Origin: Linepithema humile
Lineage: Eukaryota; Arthropoda; Insecta; Hymenoptera; Formicidae
Direction: 5' to 3'
DNA length: 64,000 nucleotides
Assembly (NCBI RefSeq): GCF_040581485.1
Contig: NC_090133.1
Coordinates: 6,510,001 to 6,574,000 of the forward strand
In this document: piece by piece, positions 11,990 through 26,700 of the stretch
Position numbering within the stretch: position 1 is the first letter of the stretch
How the letters are laid out: every line of letters starts with the position of its first letter
Notes under the pieces: model-generated
What the model saw: only the letters and a program-made list of their open reading frames with translations
Database searches by the model: none
What the model was told of the DNA's origin: nothing
Program-made: the position numbers and the translations under genes

Positions 11990-14720
11990 GAAGAATGATG
12001 CGCGCACGTATATCCTTCGCGCACTCACGAATTTCCACGCGTACGATAGTTTTCACGCTTGTCGGCGAGCTCTCACGCGAGCTTCCGACGGATCATTCGT
12101 TTCGCGCGAGCAAGACCTCACGCGAGAACACGGCGCCGCGTGGAATCACGCCGCTCACTCCGGGGCCCTTCGATCAGCGGCACGCTACCCCGCAGTGCGA
12201 AAAGCCCTTTTTTCCCCTCCGTACGTCGAGACGCACGCACGCACGCGCGCGCACGCATCGCGAGCGTCGCATCGCCGTCGAGTTCACGCGTCGCGGAAGA
12301 GCCTCTCCTCCACGCCTTAAAATCCCGAACGTACCAGAGGACTCGAGATCAGAGGACGCGAGAAGAAGGGGTTGTTCACTCCGCGACTTCACCGGGTTGC
12401 AGTTCACGCGAGTAGTAGCGTCGCTCGGGCTGCCGGCGGCGGCGGGACGCCACTCGACGACGACGGCGACGCCGGCACTTTCCTCGCGCTACCATTATCC
12501 ACACCTCGTCGTCGCTCGTCACAGGGAGAGTCAAGGCGCGCGCGTCTCGCCGCCCGTTTATATATCGGGTTGAAAAACACGCGCGGCCGGAAGAGTCGCC
12601 GTCTGCGAGACGACGGCGACGCGGCGCGGCACGACGGCGAGTAGAAGCGGATCGAGCCGGGGGTCGGCCGCCTTTTCGGTAAACGCGCGCAGCGGGAAGG
12701 CCGTGTAGGCCGTGTTAAGCACGGCTCTCGCTACTGCCGGCTGGTACAACGTGTACCTTCGCTACTAACCTAGCGTGCCCGTCCTCTCGCGTCACCTCGC
12801 CTCGCCTCGCCGTAACTCTCGCTCCCACCATTCCCGTCCGACCCCCTCGCCACGGCTACCTGGCCAAACCCACCCTTCCCGCGTCCCCCGTGTTCTCCAC
12901 TACGACGGCGCCGATCAACCCCTAGGGCGCGCGAACCACCACCCGTGCCGGTCGAGACGCCAGCGCGCATGACGCGCAGTGCCGTGTTTTCCCCGCAGAA
13001 CGCCCGAAGGGAAAAGGATTTTCTTTCGAGGGCATTAGAACTTATCTTTGGCTTTTTTACTACCTTGACATTATTTTTAATCTGATGAATGTAGTCGCGA
13101 ACGTTTAGCTCACGTGCGCCGCCAAGTATCGTGTGATTTATGGAAAGCGAGAATTTTTTAAAGCGGACGAATAGAAAACTCGAATCACACCGGTCCAAGG
13201 TTTTATCTACATAATTATTCTTGACTTTTGCGGCCGATAATTCTTGTCTGTTTGTTTTGTATTTGTTGAAGGGAACTTTGAACATGCCTTTATACCCACG
13301 AGCAGCTTACCACCTCTGAAACTCTCGCTGCAACATCGAGAATGTTAAAGTAGCGAACTATGTATTCAAGCTCGTAGAATTTTCATGACAACGTCATGTA
13401 TCTCGTATGATAAATAAGTATCGCGCGTGCTGGGTGCAAAGAAACCTCTTTCTCGCGACGTCTGAGTCGAAACGAAAAAGACCGCGCAGACGGCGAGGAG
13501 CGTTATCAAAACCAGATCACGATGCATTGCGTCGTTAGCGTGGCGCGACGGCGATATATCGATCGAGACGGTGCGCAAAATTGCGTACGTTGCATTCGCG
13601 CGATGGTTTGCGAGCGATAAGATCGAATTATACGAGGACACGAAGGAGAGGGTGCGAAGTCCGTTCTTTGCGCGATAGCTTATCGCGAGTTCTCTCGTAT
13701 ATATTTTTTTTCTCCCTCTCTTTCGCGCGGAGACGCTTTCAACGCTTTAGAGAAATTATATTCCTCGCGTACAGAAGCGACCAAGCGGATCGAGCACGTT
13801 CGCCGAAAGGAAGCGCAAGGTACGGCGACACGCACGGCGCCGCCACGCGGCAGTATTCAACCAGTGGTGGCGGAATGGTGGATGTTGACCTAGCCAGTCG
13901 GCCAACCAGCCAGCCAGCCAGCCAGCCAGCGCGAATGAATCCTGGTGACTCGGTGACCGATCTGCCGGAATTCTCTGCCGGCAAGGCCGGAGGCTGCCGT
14001 CTGTATTTCGGCGCCCCTGGAGAGTCCCAGGTGGATTCGACGGTGAAGATACAAGGCGCGTCGAGCGGAAGAGCCAGACAGAGCGGAGAAACCGGACGAT
14101 GCACGAGGGAGAGATTGTGTGCGCGCGAGAAAAAGACGGGAAAGCGGAAAACGAAGAAGAGCGAAAGCAAGGGAGCGAAAGAGAAGACGAAGAGACGGGA
14201 AGAAAGGTCGTGGTGGATAAAGAGAGATGGCACACGCGGTAGCAGCTACCACGTCGTATACCAACGCCACTTCATATTGATTTTCCGGAAAAGGGGTTGG
14301 GGGACGGAGAGCGGGCTGGAATGGTGGAGGAAAGAGAGACAGAGAGCGAGCGTGAGATAGAGGGAAGCGGGCGGGAGGCGGTGGCGGCGGAGGGTCCAAG
14401 GTGGAGGAACTAAGAGAGAGGGAGAGAGAGAGGTCGGAAGGCGGACAGGGACGAAGCGACCGGTTCTTCGTCGTTAGCCACCGTGGCTAACCCCTAAGGT
14501 TGAGTCCGGGGAAAATGGCGGGCCGAGTTGAGCGTCGGTACGGCATGAAATACGTATGCGCTTCACCGCGGAGGCGCGGTGCGCGCGCGACGGTGCAGTT
14601 CAAGGGAGGAAAAATCTGGTCCACGAAGCTGGGCCCGATCGCGAGTGGCGGCGAAAATGTGTGTACCGACAGAGAGGGATTTGCATATTTACATAAATAA
14701 TTTAGATGGCGGCAAGAGTA
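11990..14720. promoter_or_regulatory. GC/CpG-rich block, candidate promoter region
   Basis: This block is visibly richer in G, C and CpG than its flanks, most strongly at 12000-12980. It includes CGCACG-type simple sequence near 12230-12256 and a CCAG tetranucleotide repeat. A lone AT-rich box at 12557-12564 reads TATATAAA on the minus strand inside strongly GC-rich DNA. Open frames on both strands here are Arg/Ser/Pro-rich and look like composition artefacts. If a promoter, it could serve a further short isoform of the minus-strand gene or an unrelated transcript. No start site can be fixed from sequence alone. Confidence 0.35.
13902..13930. repeat. (CCAG)n tetranucleotide repeat
   Basis: About seven CCAG-type units, the first imperfect. 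It lies in the GC-rich block and creates Pro/Ala/Ser or Trp/Leu repeats in chance open frames. Confidence 0.93.
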
Positions 14721-17700
14721 CGGGCTGCACGCCGAGATCTTACACCCCCCGTTTCAGTGAAGAATAACCTTTGCGTGTTATTACGTTCACTGGGTGCACT
14801 GATACATCTGTTTCACGCGATTATTATTTTTGGATCTTGAAAAATCATTGCACGAAAGAATTAAAATGGAAATTATAAGTTCATTCTTTCTTCCATTCTT
14901 CGTTCTATTTTGAATTTGTGATAACCTCGTTTATAATATTTAATTCAATTTTCATTGTTCTCAGAAAGACGTTTATGTCATCTTTTCAACGAACGAAATA
15001 ACACATTTGGCAAAATTAAGCGAAATATAATATAAAAGAAGGAACGTAGCAGCTCCTTTAAGCGTTTCAATTTATTCCCGTCACGACTTTCCAATTCGTA
15101 CGTGTCCATCAATTACGCTAATCTAATAATGAAAGCCAACGAGAGAGGATCGACCGAAGAAATACTTTTTCTTGTACAATAGACTGTTTCTAAAGTGTTA
15201 CAAGAAGATTGAGACACAGAAAAACTGCATCGCGGAATATGAGAGTATAACGCGTCGAATAAAGGATGGATAAAAGCGTATAATACGGCTTTTCATTAGC
15301 GCGGTGGATCTCTCCTCGAAGCGCATTAAGAAGCGCAAATGAGCTGGCTTTGTACATCGATAAGAAGCGCGCAAAGTTTTCTTACGCTCGCGCTCTATCG
15401 TCGCTCGCTTCCGTTAAATCGCACGCGGCGAAACTCGTAGTGAGATTACACCGCGACTTTTCAGCGGCAAGAGATAAGTAAAGCTACCACCGCATCGGCT
15501 GTTTGCACGCAGCTCTAATCCGAAGACGGTGTGATGTGTATTAATCCGGTCATTCGTAATAGTTAGGAACTAGTTTGTCGCGCCACAATGGGAAGCTCGT
15601 TAAGCGATCCCACGGTCGCACATGCGTGCCCGCACGGATCGTTACCAAAATTAAATGATTGTCCCGTCCGCATGTGTGGATTACATCGTCCTTCTACGCC
15701 CACAGTGATTCAATGGCTTTCGCCTTTCCGAAACGCTGATTATGGCCGTACGAAAATATTTGTTATAGGAAATGCTCGCAGACAGTGTTATCTAACGGAA
15801 CCACTTCCCATTTAATTACAACAATCACAATTATCGCGGTTTTCAAAATGGTGTTGGAAAATGAAAAGGAAAAAACGAAAACAGAAAGATAAATGTATGT
15901 ACGTGAGGTAAAAGTAAACATTAATGCGCCCAGCGTAAGATGGAAGCTAAAAATAAGATGCTTTGGTCTTGTCGGAGTTACAAAAAGGTCATGCACCGCG
16001 ACGTGAAAAGAATAAGGATAAGGGATTTGTTCTGCCGCGAGGGAAAAAGTTAAAATAGCTCGAGCATAGGCACACAAATCCGCGAACCCTCCGAAACTTT
16101 CTGTAATTAAAGCGCTGTGTAACCGGCACGGGCTAGACCGAATATATCATCCGGTGGTTAAAATCGACGCGCTTAGTCCCGCCGTCTCGCTATAGCTGCG
16201 GCTCGCGTTACATGTTGCGGAGCGCGTTGCGGAGCGCGACAACAACAAAAGCGCTGAGAAAAATAGATGACACCTCGCGACGATGCATAATCAACGTCAC
16301 AAATTGCCCGACAACGTAACCTGCGAGTATCACTAATCTCACGCGACATTAAGTATTTAAATTTGTCCAAGTTTAAACCGCGCCTCTGTAGAATATCGAT
16401 CGACCGAGAAAACCAGATTGCACGTGTAAAGAATATTTTTATATTCTCGTGACGATATAATTTACCGTAGCTGTAAGCCAGGAATAATCGCCGGATCACT
16501 ACGGCGAGGAAAAAAAAGAAAAATAACGTCGCGATTAATCTTTCGGCGTGCGTTACGAGCGTCGGGATGACAAATAATGTTGTTTTATGTTTATAGTCCG
16601 CTGCTGCATGATTGCAATTTTTTTCACGGGATCCAAGAGAATAGAATCGAAAGCCGAAACGTGTTTATCCGTAAGATTAAAGAATAATATTGTCACGTAA
16701 ACTCTCCTCCACGAGAGATGTTATACGCATAAAACGTGGCTGGACGACGTAGCGGCGAGCTCGCGAGCGTCCCTTTTCGTATAAACGCAAATCGAATTTG
16801 TCATAGTTAATTAATCGCTCGTTGTCGGAGCAATCGATGAAGGTCGTAGTCGGGTTGTGTGTGGTGCCGAAGGCACACCGATGGCCACTTGTTGTGGGGA
16901 TTCGCCGTTACTTAGGCATCCGAAATGATTGCTCGTTTTCACGAGAGGCCAGCGATCAATCGCGGCCGTGGCCGAGAGGATTAATTCACGAGCCAACGAC
17001 ACTTTACTCAGTCAATGTCAGTCATCGACTTTTATCCGGCGATCACCGTGGACGGTTTCGCTTTATCTTATCATCATCGTTGTCGGTTTGTCGTCGATTC
17101 GGCCGGTCAAACAATCGAGAGCGTTTGTTTTCCAGGATTGGAGTTATTATGCGGTCCATTAGCCGCTATTCCAACTGCATTATCGGGATAATTTCATCGG
17201 GAATAATTGTGACATTAGGAGTAATTCGTGCTGTGCGCAAATATTACAATTTCATCGAAATCTCCTCGGGCAGTTGTTATCCCGCGTCAGAGATTTTCGC
17301 CGATAAGATAGGAGAGATATATAATGCGGTGGCTTAACGGGAAACCATCAAGCACAAATATAGAGATTCCGCCGTCTCCGTTGCCGTGTGTAAACAAAAT
17401 TTGAATATCAGCTATAGGATAGAGAGGGTCGATCCGAGATATGCGAGGGTGAGAGGGGGGGTTGAGAGGGGGAGAAACGGAAAGTAAAATAGCATGAAAA
17501 GAGGTAGAGCGAGACGCAAGCTCTGCTTAGCTCGGCCCGGCGGAAAGCCGGAAAGCGCAGTGCCGTATAACAACGGCGAAACGCTGTAGGTTTGTTTCAT
17601 GACGAGGGAGCCGAAAAATAAATTGCAAAACCAGGAGGAATTAACCGTCTTGAAAATGAAGCAGCCAAGCGCAAGTAAAGCCAGCGTGCTCTCTTTCTCT

Positions 17701-20700
17701 CTTTTTCTCGCATTACTCGAGCAGAACTTTCTAAAGACACATCGGCTTTTTTTCTTATTTTTCTCTCTTCCTCCTCCATTCTATCTCTCGGTTTTGTACG
17801 ATCTCGAATGTTAAAGTTACTTTATATAATTGCAGCCAACATGGTGGTAACAGTCAGCGCTCGGTTCTTTGCTTTCATTCGTTAACAAATTCGGCTCATA
17901 ATTGCGAAACTTATTTCGGCGCGCATTCCATTTTCATGCAATTGAACGCAAGGGAAAGATAAGAGAAAGATAAGAGTGAAAAATGAAAATGCCAAACATT
18001 CAAACTCGTCGAATGGCAACGGCTTCTTATCAATTAGGTCAAGTTGAGTACGCGCTCTTCCATAAGCAACGTAGATACGAAAAAAGTACACACCACTCCA
18101 ATCATGTTGCTGAATAGTAACAGCTTATTAGCAATTGGCTTATTAGCTACGATTGCACGATCTCTTAGAGCGACAGACTGTGCGAATCGCGTGGAATAAT
18201 AAATAGGCGAGCCATTCCTATATCGAATTTGTATCCGTAATTGTCAGCCGCTGTTGAAGTGGGAATTGTTTCGCCTTGACTGTAAAGACAATGTGATCGC
18301 GGCGCCTCGGTTGCTAATCTTAATTAACCAATAATTTAATTAAGAGTACGAAACCATCGAGAGGATCTTGTTAGCAATTGGCGCGCGCTACTCCTTGTAC
18401 GCGTTCGAGAGGAATGTGTAATGACAATTTGGCAGTTTACGTTACGCTAACGTAAATGATATTATTCGATGTTGTGAAGTATGTTAAACTTAACAGTTGG
18501 TCTTGAGAAACGACGCGTTCAGAGAGAAGGTACATCTCGCGGGAAACCCCGCCAACATTTCCAAGTTTCCGAGGTAATCGACTCCGCTTTAGGGACGATC
18601 CTTGAGGAATTCATCGAGAAATCAAGGGGACGCGAACCGCAATTTGCCTAGAAGCACGATCGCTGAGCGAGATGATATAAGCAAGACATTCAGAATTATT
18701 ACGTAATGAATGGCGCGCCGGCGAAAATACTGCGGTGATTTAGAGGCGCGGCACCCGAATTCGCGTGCGCGAAAAACAATAAAGTGATCCCCGACAAAGA
18801 CATAAAGTTAGATATTCGCGAACGGCGTGACACCTGTCTCGCCCTATCTCTCCAGGCCCGCCGGCAACGACGAGTCAGCGTTTTCGGGCCGTGTGATCGA
18901 TCGTACGCCCCTTCAATTACTTAGTAGGCGAAACAGCGAGTCGTGTGCTTGGAAAACGGCCAAAAGGTCAAAACGCAACAAGCTTGTCCGATCACACGGA
19001 AGAATCAACCCAGCGGTTCGTTTATTCGGGACCCGGGAAGCGATAAATAATTTTGCCGGCCGAATGATAGAGGCTTCCCACACACAGCGTGTCTCACACG
19101 CGACAAAAGAGACCCCGTTCGACGAAAATCCACTAACTTGAGCGCATCACGAGCGCGAGCGAGGAGGAATTCCATCGTACGCGGGGATTAGAATTTCGAG
19201 GGGTGAAAGGCGGATACTAGATTTTCGGAAGTTCGGCGGACCTACAGTGAAAAGCACTTAAAAGCGTATGAAATCACTCGTCGAGAAAGCAGGGCACGTC
19301 GAAGCGAGAAGCTCGCTGTGAGATGAGCTATGGAATGATATCGAGGAACTCGATATAAGAACCGGAAAGAGAGTCGACAAGTGGAAGAGACACGGGAGAC
19401 AACTGTCGCCAGCCCGCTTCGTACTTTTCGGCAAGGCGAGGGGTCTTAGCGCGTTGTTAGAGGAAATCTCGCTGCCCCACTTCCAAAGAACGCGGCGCGT
19501 CAGCTGTTCTTCTTCTTACTTCCGAGTTGTCGAGACTCCACGCTTGTCTATATTTCGCTGATCTTCGCGTGCGCGAACGTTCGACGGCTGCCGGAATCTC
19601 CGATGAGCGAGCGCGTATACGGAAGCACCTGTTTCCGATTAGAGGAACTTGTCTCGAAGCACGTAAGAGCCTGTTTCGCGTTGTCCGGAGCAGCGAATAG
19701 CTAATGATAATTAATGAGGTCTCGGGGTAAGAAGGCGTTCGTGATATCGTTTATTGCGAGACGCCGAGTAATTCCAAATCGAAAAGCTGGAAATTTTTAT
19801 GTTCGACGATATTCGCTTATTCTTTGCAAAGCTTTTTTCTCTCTATTCATAAACGGAAATCGTTACGAAACAGTGAAGTACGTTGAAGTCGCGGTATAAT
19901 TGCCGCTTTAATTTCCGTCGAGGATGTTTCATTAATATTAATATAATGCGGACTATATCCCGGCGGGACGAGGAGGAGGAATGAGAAAACGGCGGATGAA
20001 GCGGAAAAAAGAAACGAAGATGACGGCGGCCGCTAAGACGTGGAGGCGTTGAATTAATCGGACGAGCGCATGCTCCGTACGAAAATCGTTAATTAAGCGG
20101 GGTATTAAATGCATGAAGTGTAAGCCGCCTGTCATAAATTCCGCGCGACCTCGTAAATCACGCGGCGAGAGTACAGCTTCTTTTTCGCGCGCGCAGCGGA
20201 CGGCCGGTGCGTCGCGACGCGACGTGCCGTGTCGCTCGAGGCTGCGAAGCTCCGTTCGCGAGGCGCGTTGCCAGCCGAACGAATAAATTTTTAATGAGAA
20301 GCAGACGAAGCTGAAGACGGGAGGGAAAAAATTCGCGGAAAAATTGCCAGATTATAGATTATTCTGTGTAATAAGGCCGCGTCGGGTCGCACGAGATCGT
20401 AATCGCCGCGCCATGAGAAACGTAACGATCCTAATGATTTTCGATGACCCCGTTCGCGGTCGCGAACGAAAGTAGGATCTCTTCTACTAGCGAGGAAGAT
20501 ATCGAGCAGTATTTCTTGGGGAGCGAGAAATCTGCAGATATCTCGTTCGCTGGATGCTATTTCTGCGAAGATCGAAGCCACGGGACTACTACGAAACTTC
20601 GGCAGTGACGCTTTTAACACGTCCCCTCGGACGGGTTATATTCAGTCTCGCTCCGATAACGTGCATACTGAAGTAGTCTGACATGCGAGGAGGGCAGGAA

Positions 20701-23700
20701 GGTGGCAGGGGAAGGGGAGAGCAATAACAAGAATAACCACTCGCGCGGGTCGATAATTTCGCCGTGCGATCGACTGGACGGCGTCGGGTCCGGATGCGTT
20801 TCGTTCATCGGAGAATTCCAATTAGACGATTCCGGTCGAACGACCTTTCCGGAGTGCTTCGGGCGCCATTCCCCCGCCTCGCGGAAACTATCAGTGCACC
20901 GGCCTGAGAAATCATTTACATAAGGTCGAGATCGATTCGTCTCGGGTTCGGAATACGTCACGATGCCCGGCGCTCATCTCGTCTCGGAAACTTCGGAACA
21001 AGCGAATTGTGCGAGTTCGGTCTAGTTCGCTCTAGTTCGGATCGATTGATTGTCTCGCGAATCATCATCTTTGTCCGCTTAGGTGGTAGTTCCTCGCGGC
21101 GGTGGCTCGTCGCTATCGATGGACTTCTTGATGGGTAGGTAATAAAAACGAGCAGGCGAGGCTATGCAACGTAATGTCGCCCGAGGTGCACCTTATATTA
21201 TAGATCGTCCGTCCCCTTCCTTCGTCACCTCCGATAACTGGCTATTGGATCTTGTTTATATCGCGACGCTTTAACCTTCTTTAATCAATGTTTCAATAAT
21301 GAAATATAAATAAAGCTCCACGCGCAACTTAATCCTCTTTTTTAAACGAATAACGCTAAGCGAGATAAATTCTATACATTATTGCATGAATACGCGAATT
21401 GCATTTACAAATGTAATTCGTTAATCTATAATGCTCAACAAGGATTACCCGAAACAATTGCGAGTTGATATATCAGTTTTTTTGTTTATTAATGGTCTTC
21501 AATCTTCGATTCTAAGCTATTGTCGCAAAAGGTATTCATTCGCCGACTTTACGGACACAGATCGTAAGGCGTCTCGTTTATATTGCAACACGACGGAAAC
21601 TATTGCCTGTGGTAGTAAAGGCGCTGTCCTTTCTTCCTTCCTCCCTTATGTCGAAAAGGTGAGCTTCGCGAAACACGGAAACTGTTTACGGCTGACGAAA
21701 CCCGGTCCGCTCGTTTGGTTTCGAGGCATTCGGGCGCGCTGCTCGCGATTCAAGAGGAATTTTGCGGCGCGTAGTGCATTGTCGACCCTTTCAGCGTCAG
21801 TTCTAACCATCGACTTTTCATTGCGTCCGCCCATCCGATATACCGAGGCATTCATGGAGATCACCGCGGGCGTCGCGGTCCGACGCCGTCCTGATTGCTA
21901 GCGTCAACCCGCACGCCTTGCATTTTATGAGCGTGAGACAAAAAACCGGCGATAGACAGGATAAAAAAAATCACGCCATTTCTCGCTGAACAGCTCCTGA
22001 CGAAAAAAAAAGAGGGAAACGACGCGAGATCTCGACCGAACAGTTTGACAAATTGTTACGTAGGAAACGAATTTAGAAACGTTCACGATAAGTCGTCTTC
22101 AGCTATTTCTCGAGATAAATTGAAAGTATATATACATAAGCCCGTGCGTGTTTGCATCGAATTTACTTTGTGGGCTCGGCAAACCGTTTGGATAGCTCTT
22201 ACACTATACGATGGAGCTGAGTAAACCCGTGTACTCGGTTTGCATCGGTCGTAGTACATATGATGAAATTTACGCGTGCAGACACCATTAAAGCAAATCC
22301 AATATGTGTGTACGTGTATGCGTGCATCCACCGTAATGTGTCCTCAATCAAATTGCACAAGACAAATCGGCGGAATCGGTGCGTTTCGGCGAACGGGGAA
22401 GGGTAATTAGCGGCTCGCGGGACAAACCACTGATTTTCCAGACGCACAAACGCTCTCCCAGATGCGATTTCCCGCGGATGCGCGCTTTAATATCGGATTT
22501 CTAGATCCACAGCAAACCTCCGAACCAATATATTCGATTTCGAGTCTTTCTTTCAACGGGTTTGCTATTAGATGTAACTTCATACAACTAAAATAGCTTT
22601 AAATAATTATCCAACAAAAAAGACGTTATAAAAGTGTTCTAAATTTAAAATGTTTTAATAAATAAAGATTCCAAGCTTTTTTAAACATGCACGTGAATAT
22701 TTGCGACGTTTGGCTAAAATACTTTTAAACATTTTACTGCTTCTCATTTTTTTATGCCTTATGCATTGTCTTCTGCTAGCCGCGCTATCCGCGTTTTCCG
22801 CTCACAATACCGAAGAGTGGGTGTACATTGAGGACAGTCACTCGACGAGTATACAAAAGACGGAGATAACTCTCAAAGTGACGCCAAGGAACTACGGATT
22901 TTATCGATCTCGGCTGACATGCACACTACCCTAGAACGTATCAGGTTTCGAAGTTGTTTAAACGAGTCGTCATATGGTCGTCACATGATACTGTTAAACC
23001 CTTTCAGAGCACTTTAGGTTTATCGATGCACCGTTTCGATGCTGGTCAATATTTTCCTACGCTATTTTCCTTTCCAATGCACCCGTAGAGTCGATTTGAA
23101 GTCCGTTAAATCGTTGTTCGATAGCCTTTCATTCTAATCAAGATTCAGCATTTTTGCGATTAAAATCGGGTTTCCAAAATGCAGCCAATTGCGACCGCAA
23201 ACTGACTGCGTCAGAAAACTCTCACAGCAAAACGCCGTAATACGAAAATCCAATCTATTTCGCACGAGACCATAAATTTTCCACGATTTCCAACGATTTC
23301 AAAACTGCGAAATCGTTGCAATTTTCATAGTGAGCGCTGTATTACTGGTCATAAAGAAGAAAGTTTCTATGTAAACATCAGGCATATTGCGCCACGTCTG
23401 ATGAATATTTAATCGCGCGTCTCGTGTACTGACGCGCGTACACACTTGCGGGCGCATTCATACATTTTCGTTACACATACACAACATATTCTAATGCCTG
23501 CAGCCAGACGTCAAGCTTTAAATGTGCTTAAACGTTGATTGTTTCAATGGTAATCAGTGCCGGTGGTCGAAGTGCATTTCAAGGATTTCAATACGTACGA
23601 CGGGAGAAAGATATGACAAGATAATAGCGGAAGTCGTACTTTTTCCATTCAATTTAACATTTACGACACACTCGAAGCACAAAACAACATATCAATAAAT

Positions 23701-26700
23701 TATTTTGTACAATACATTTTCTACAATAAGCACAGTTCACGATGATACTTAAATTTAAAGTTCGTAAAAATATTTTACCTCCTATAAAAATATTTCACGC
23801 AAGAAGTCAAGCTTTGCTTTGCATTTTTAACCGAGATTTCGAGTTATCATAGAAAACGTTATTTTTCGCAATATATAAATATAATATGTTTATCCCCACT
23901 TCCTGAGAATTTTATATAGTAAATGCTTACTATTATATTAGCATATTCGGTTTGACACAATAACGATAAGGCAGAGCATTGTGCGAAAATATGACTCACC
24001 TGCCGCAATCAGCAATCTCGCATGTCGCAATGTCAATACGACTATCGGAACAACTGACAGAATTAGAATACTCACCTATAACAGAAAGAAGAGCATCATA
24101 TTAATATTCTAAATCTAATGGTATCTTAATATCTATACATCAATATTTAACGTGGTGGAATAAATAAATCGGCACACAATAATAACACCAATCACAGACA
24201 TGAGTTCTATATATACTGTACTTAGAGAAATTGGATTTTGTACAATTCAAAAGAGACGATAACGGAAGAAGGCAACTAGGAAAATCGGCCGACCAAGATT
24301 GCCGGAAAGAAATCTCGTTAACGGACAATACGGACCGCGGATTTTCGTACGGACGCAATAAGAGACTCGCTTCCTGAATATTTAGGAAAGAGAACGGCGA
24401 CGACGCCATTATCGTTAGCAATTAACCGCGTTTAAATGTGCGTCCATGCGTGCGATGAAGCCCGGTACGAAACGAGCGCGAGAGGACAACCATTTTAATT
24501 ATATCCTCAGTATTCATGAATAAACATGAATTCTGTGTCTGACGTCCAAAATATCCGCGCTATCACGTGGCAAAATGGCGATCTCTCGTTGGGCGGAGGA
24601 ACAATGAGGAAGAAGGCCGGATAATCTTCGTTGCGCAAATGAAGCTACCCGAGATACTCTGAAATTCTATGCAACTAGCAGCCGAGATTGAAAATTGCAC
24701 AGCGGTGTGCAAACGAAGGCCGCGTAAGCCCGAAATTCATTGGGATTATTTAGGAATCTAGTAAAGCTGATTTAAGATACAGAAAAGCATGGAAAGTGGC
24801 TGGTGCATCGCGCAATCGCACGTTCAAATATAAATTTCGTATATTGATTTATTGTTTCACGCGGTAAGCTAGCTGCTGAAATTACATTGTGAGTGTGGAA
24901 CTTATTTATGTTCTGCAAAATATATGTCGGTGCGTTTTTGCACCAATTTTTTTACAATATAAAGCACTCACGTAGATTGCAGTTTCTTTCTACAAGCTTG
25001 TTTAAACCCCGAGTCTCTTTGTAAACCATAGATCTATATCGCCACCCTCATTTTCGTAATGAAAGACCATGTGGTCGGCACATTTTCGTCTAATTGTAAG
25101 CAACTTTCTCTCAGCTATCGCTCCGTGTGTGCGGTTTATATTTGCTTTGTACAGTGCGTGCACGTTAAATGAATTTATTGAGACTTTCTTCTTTTTTTTT
25201 TCAATAGAATTAGCTGGGCAATTTCAGGAATTGCGATTAAAGTGACTGTTGATTGGCAGCGTACACTTTTGTTCCAAACAAATTAATACTAATTAATTAG
25301 CGTTTATTCGCAAATGCACTCAAAGTAATATTCCACGAGAAATGTTGAGAACATTATTTATTATGTATATTTATGTTTCGAGAGAAACATGCAACTCGAA
25401 ACACGTTAATAATCCTCGTACAATTTCCAATACAGAGATGCAATATTTTATAAGTTTGTTTCGCCAGAGCGAGTGTTTTTCCCGGCGCACCGAGAATATT
25501 ATCATATTTTAATAATTCACAGCGCTAGGATTTCAAGTTGTTGCAAGAAGGCGAGCGCTGTGATGATAGAAAATATTATGGCACACGACCGACGGAGTCT
25601 CTTTTCCGGCGCTCGCTCTATTGACTAATCTTATCAGCGTTGTCATAAAGGAAAATAAGTCGCGGACAGGGAAGAGAAAATTACGGGATATTAACCTCGT
25701 TCCACAGTACACCGGATGCGTCGAGAGGTCTGAGAATCAAGGCGGTGGATCCGGGCTTGAAATGTTTGTAATCTGCCGTTACAAAATGCGATCGGCGCAA
25801 TTAATGCCCGTCAATTAGGACGCGGTTTTGACAAAATCGCTCATTATCGCGAACGGCATCAAAGCTGCTTACCCCTTTTTAGAACGACGCTTTTACCAGA
25901 AAACAGCTAATGAAAAATGTAATTCGATGTTTCACAACAACCAGCTCAAGGATCGTAGTTGCCGCCCGTATCGGCCGCACTAATCTTTCTCTTCGGGTCG
26001 CGTGAGCGTTCTATCGTTTTTATTTACCGTGTATCGTATTTTAAATGTATAAATACCGCCAGAGGGAAACTATAAAACTGAGCGCGATAAAGTGGCACGA
26101 TGAAGTCATGCTGTGTCGGCAGTTGCTACAGTTTGCTGATTAAATCACATCATGTCTATATGGGAATAACAGGAGTTTATTTAACAACTTTGTTAAGAGG
26201 CTCACCGAGAAACGCATTTTACGACTCCGGCGTGCGCGCGAGTAACGGGAAACCGACGGGAGTTTTACAAGGGAGTTTCGCAGTAGGGGAGCGATCCATC
26301 GCGACGGCAGTGTAGCCTCGCAGTATCGGAATTTGTTTTGCATTTGCAATTCGCCGGGTTCGCGATCTGCTTTTGCAAGCGATGCAAATTTCGAGAACTG
26401 CTGCAAAAAGAGGGTAAAAAAATCGTAGTTTCTCCCGAGCGCGACGTTGAATTGAATCGCAGCCGAACTCGTCGCTTTTGATAATCGAGTATCTTTGAGA
26501 CTATCATGCGGGCGGATCTCTACGAGATTCGCGATTTGTCCGGAAGAGGATCGGATAAGGAAACGAGGCAAGTGGTCGATGCCTCGTTTACCTGACGAGA
26601 TAGATAAAAGGGGCCGTTGCCAAGGAGCGCGCGCGAGCCTGGACCAATTGGCCTGGTTCAGCGGATACAGACAGCCTCAAAAGACGAAGATTCCCGCTTT

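Noticed and set aside
13581..14360. 259-codon plus-strand open frame
   Set aside because: Arg/Lys/Ser-rich translation of GC-rich simple sequence, including the CCAG repeat. All frames are similarly open here, so no coding signal.
21431..21901. 156-codon plus-strand open frame
   Set aside because: No similarity to a known family, unbiased composition, and no splice or promoter context.
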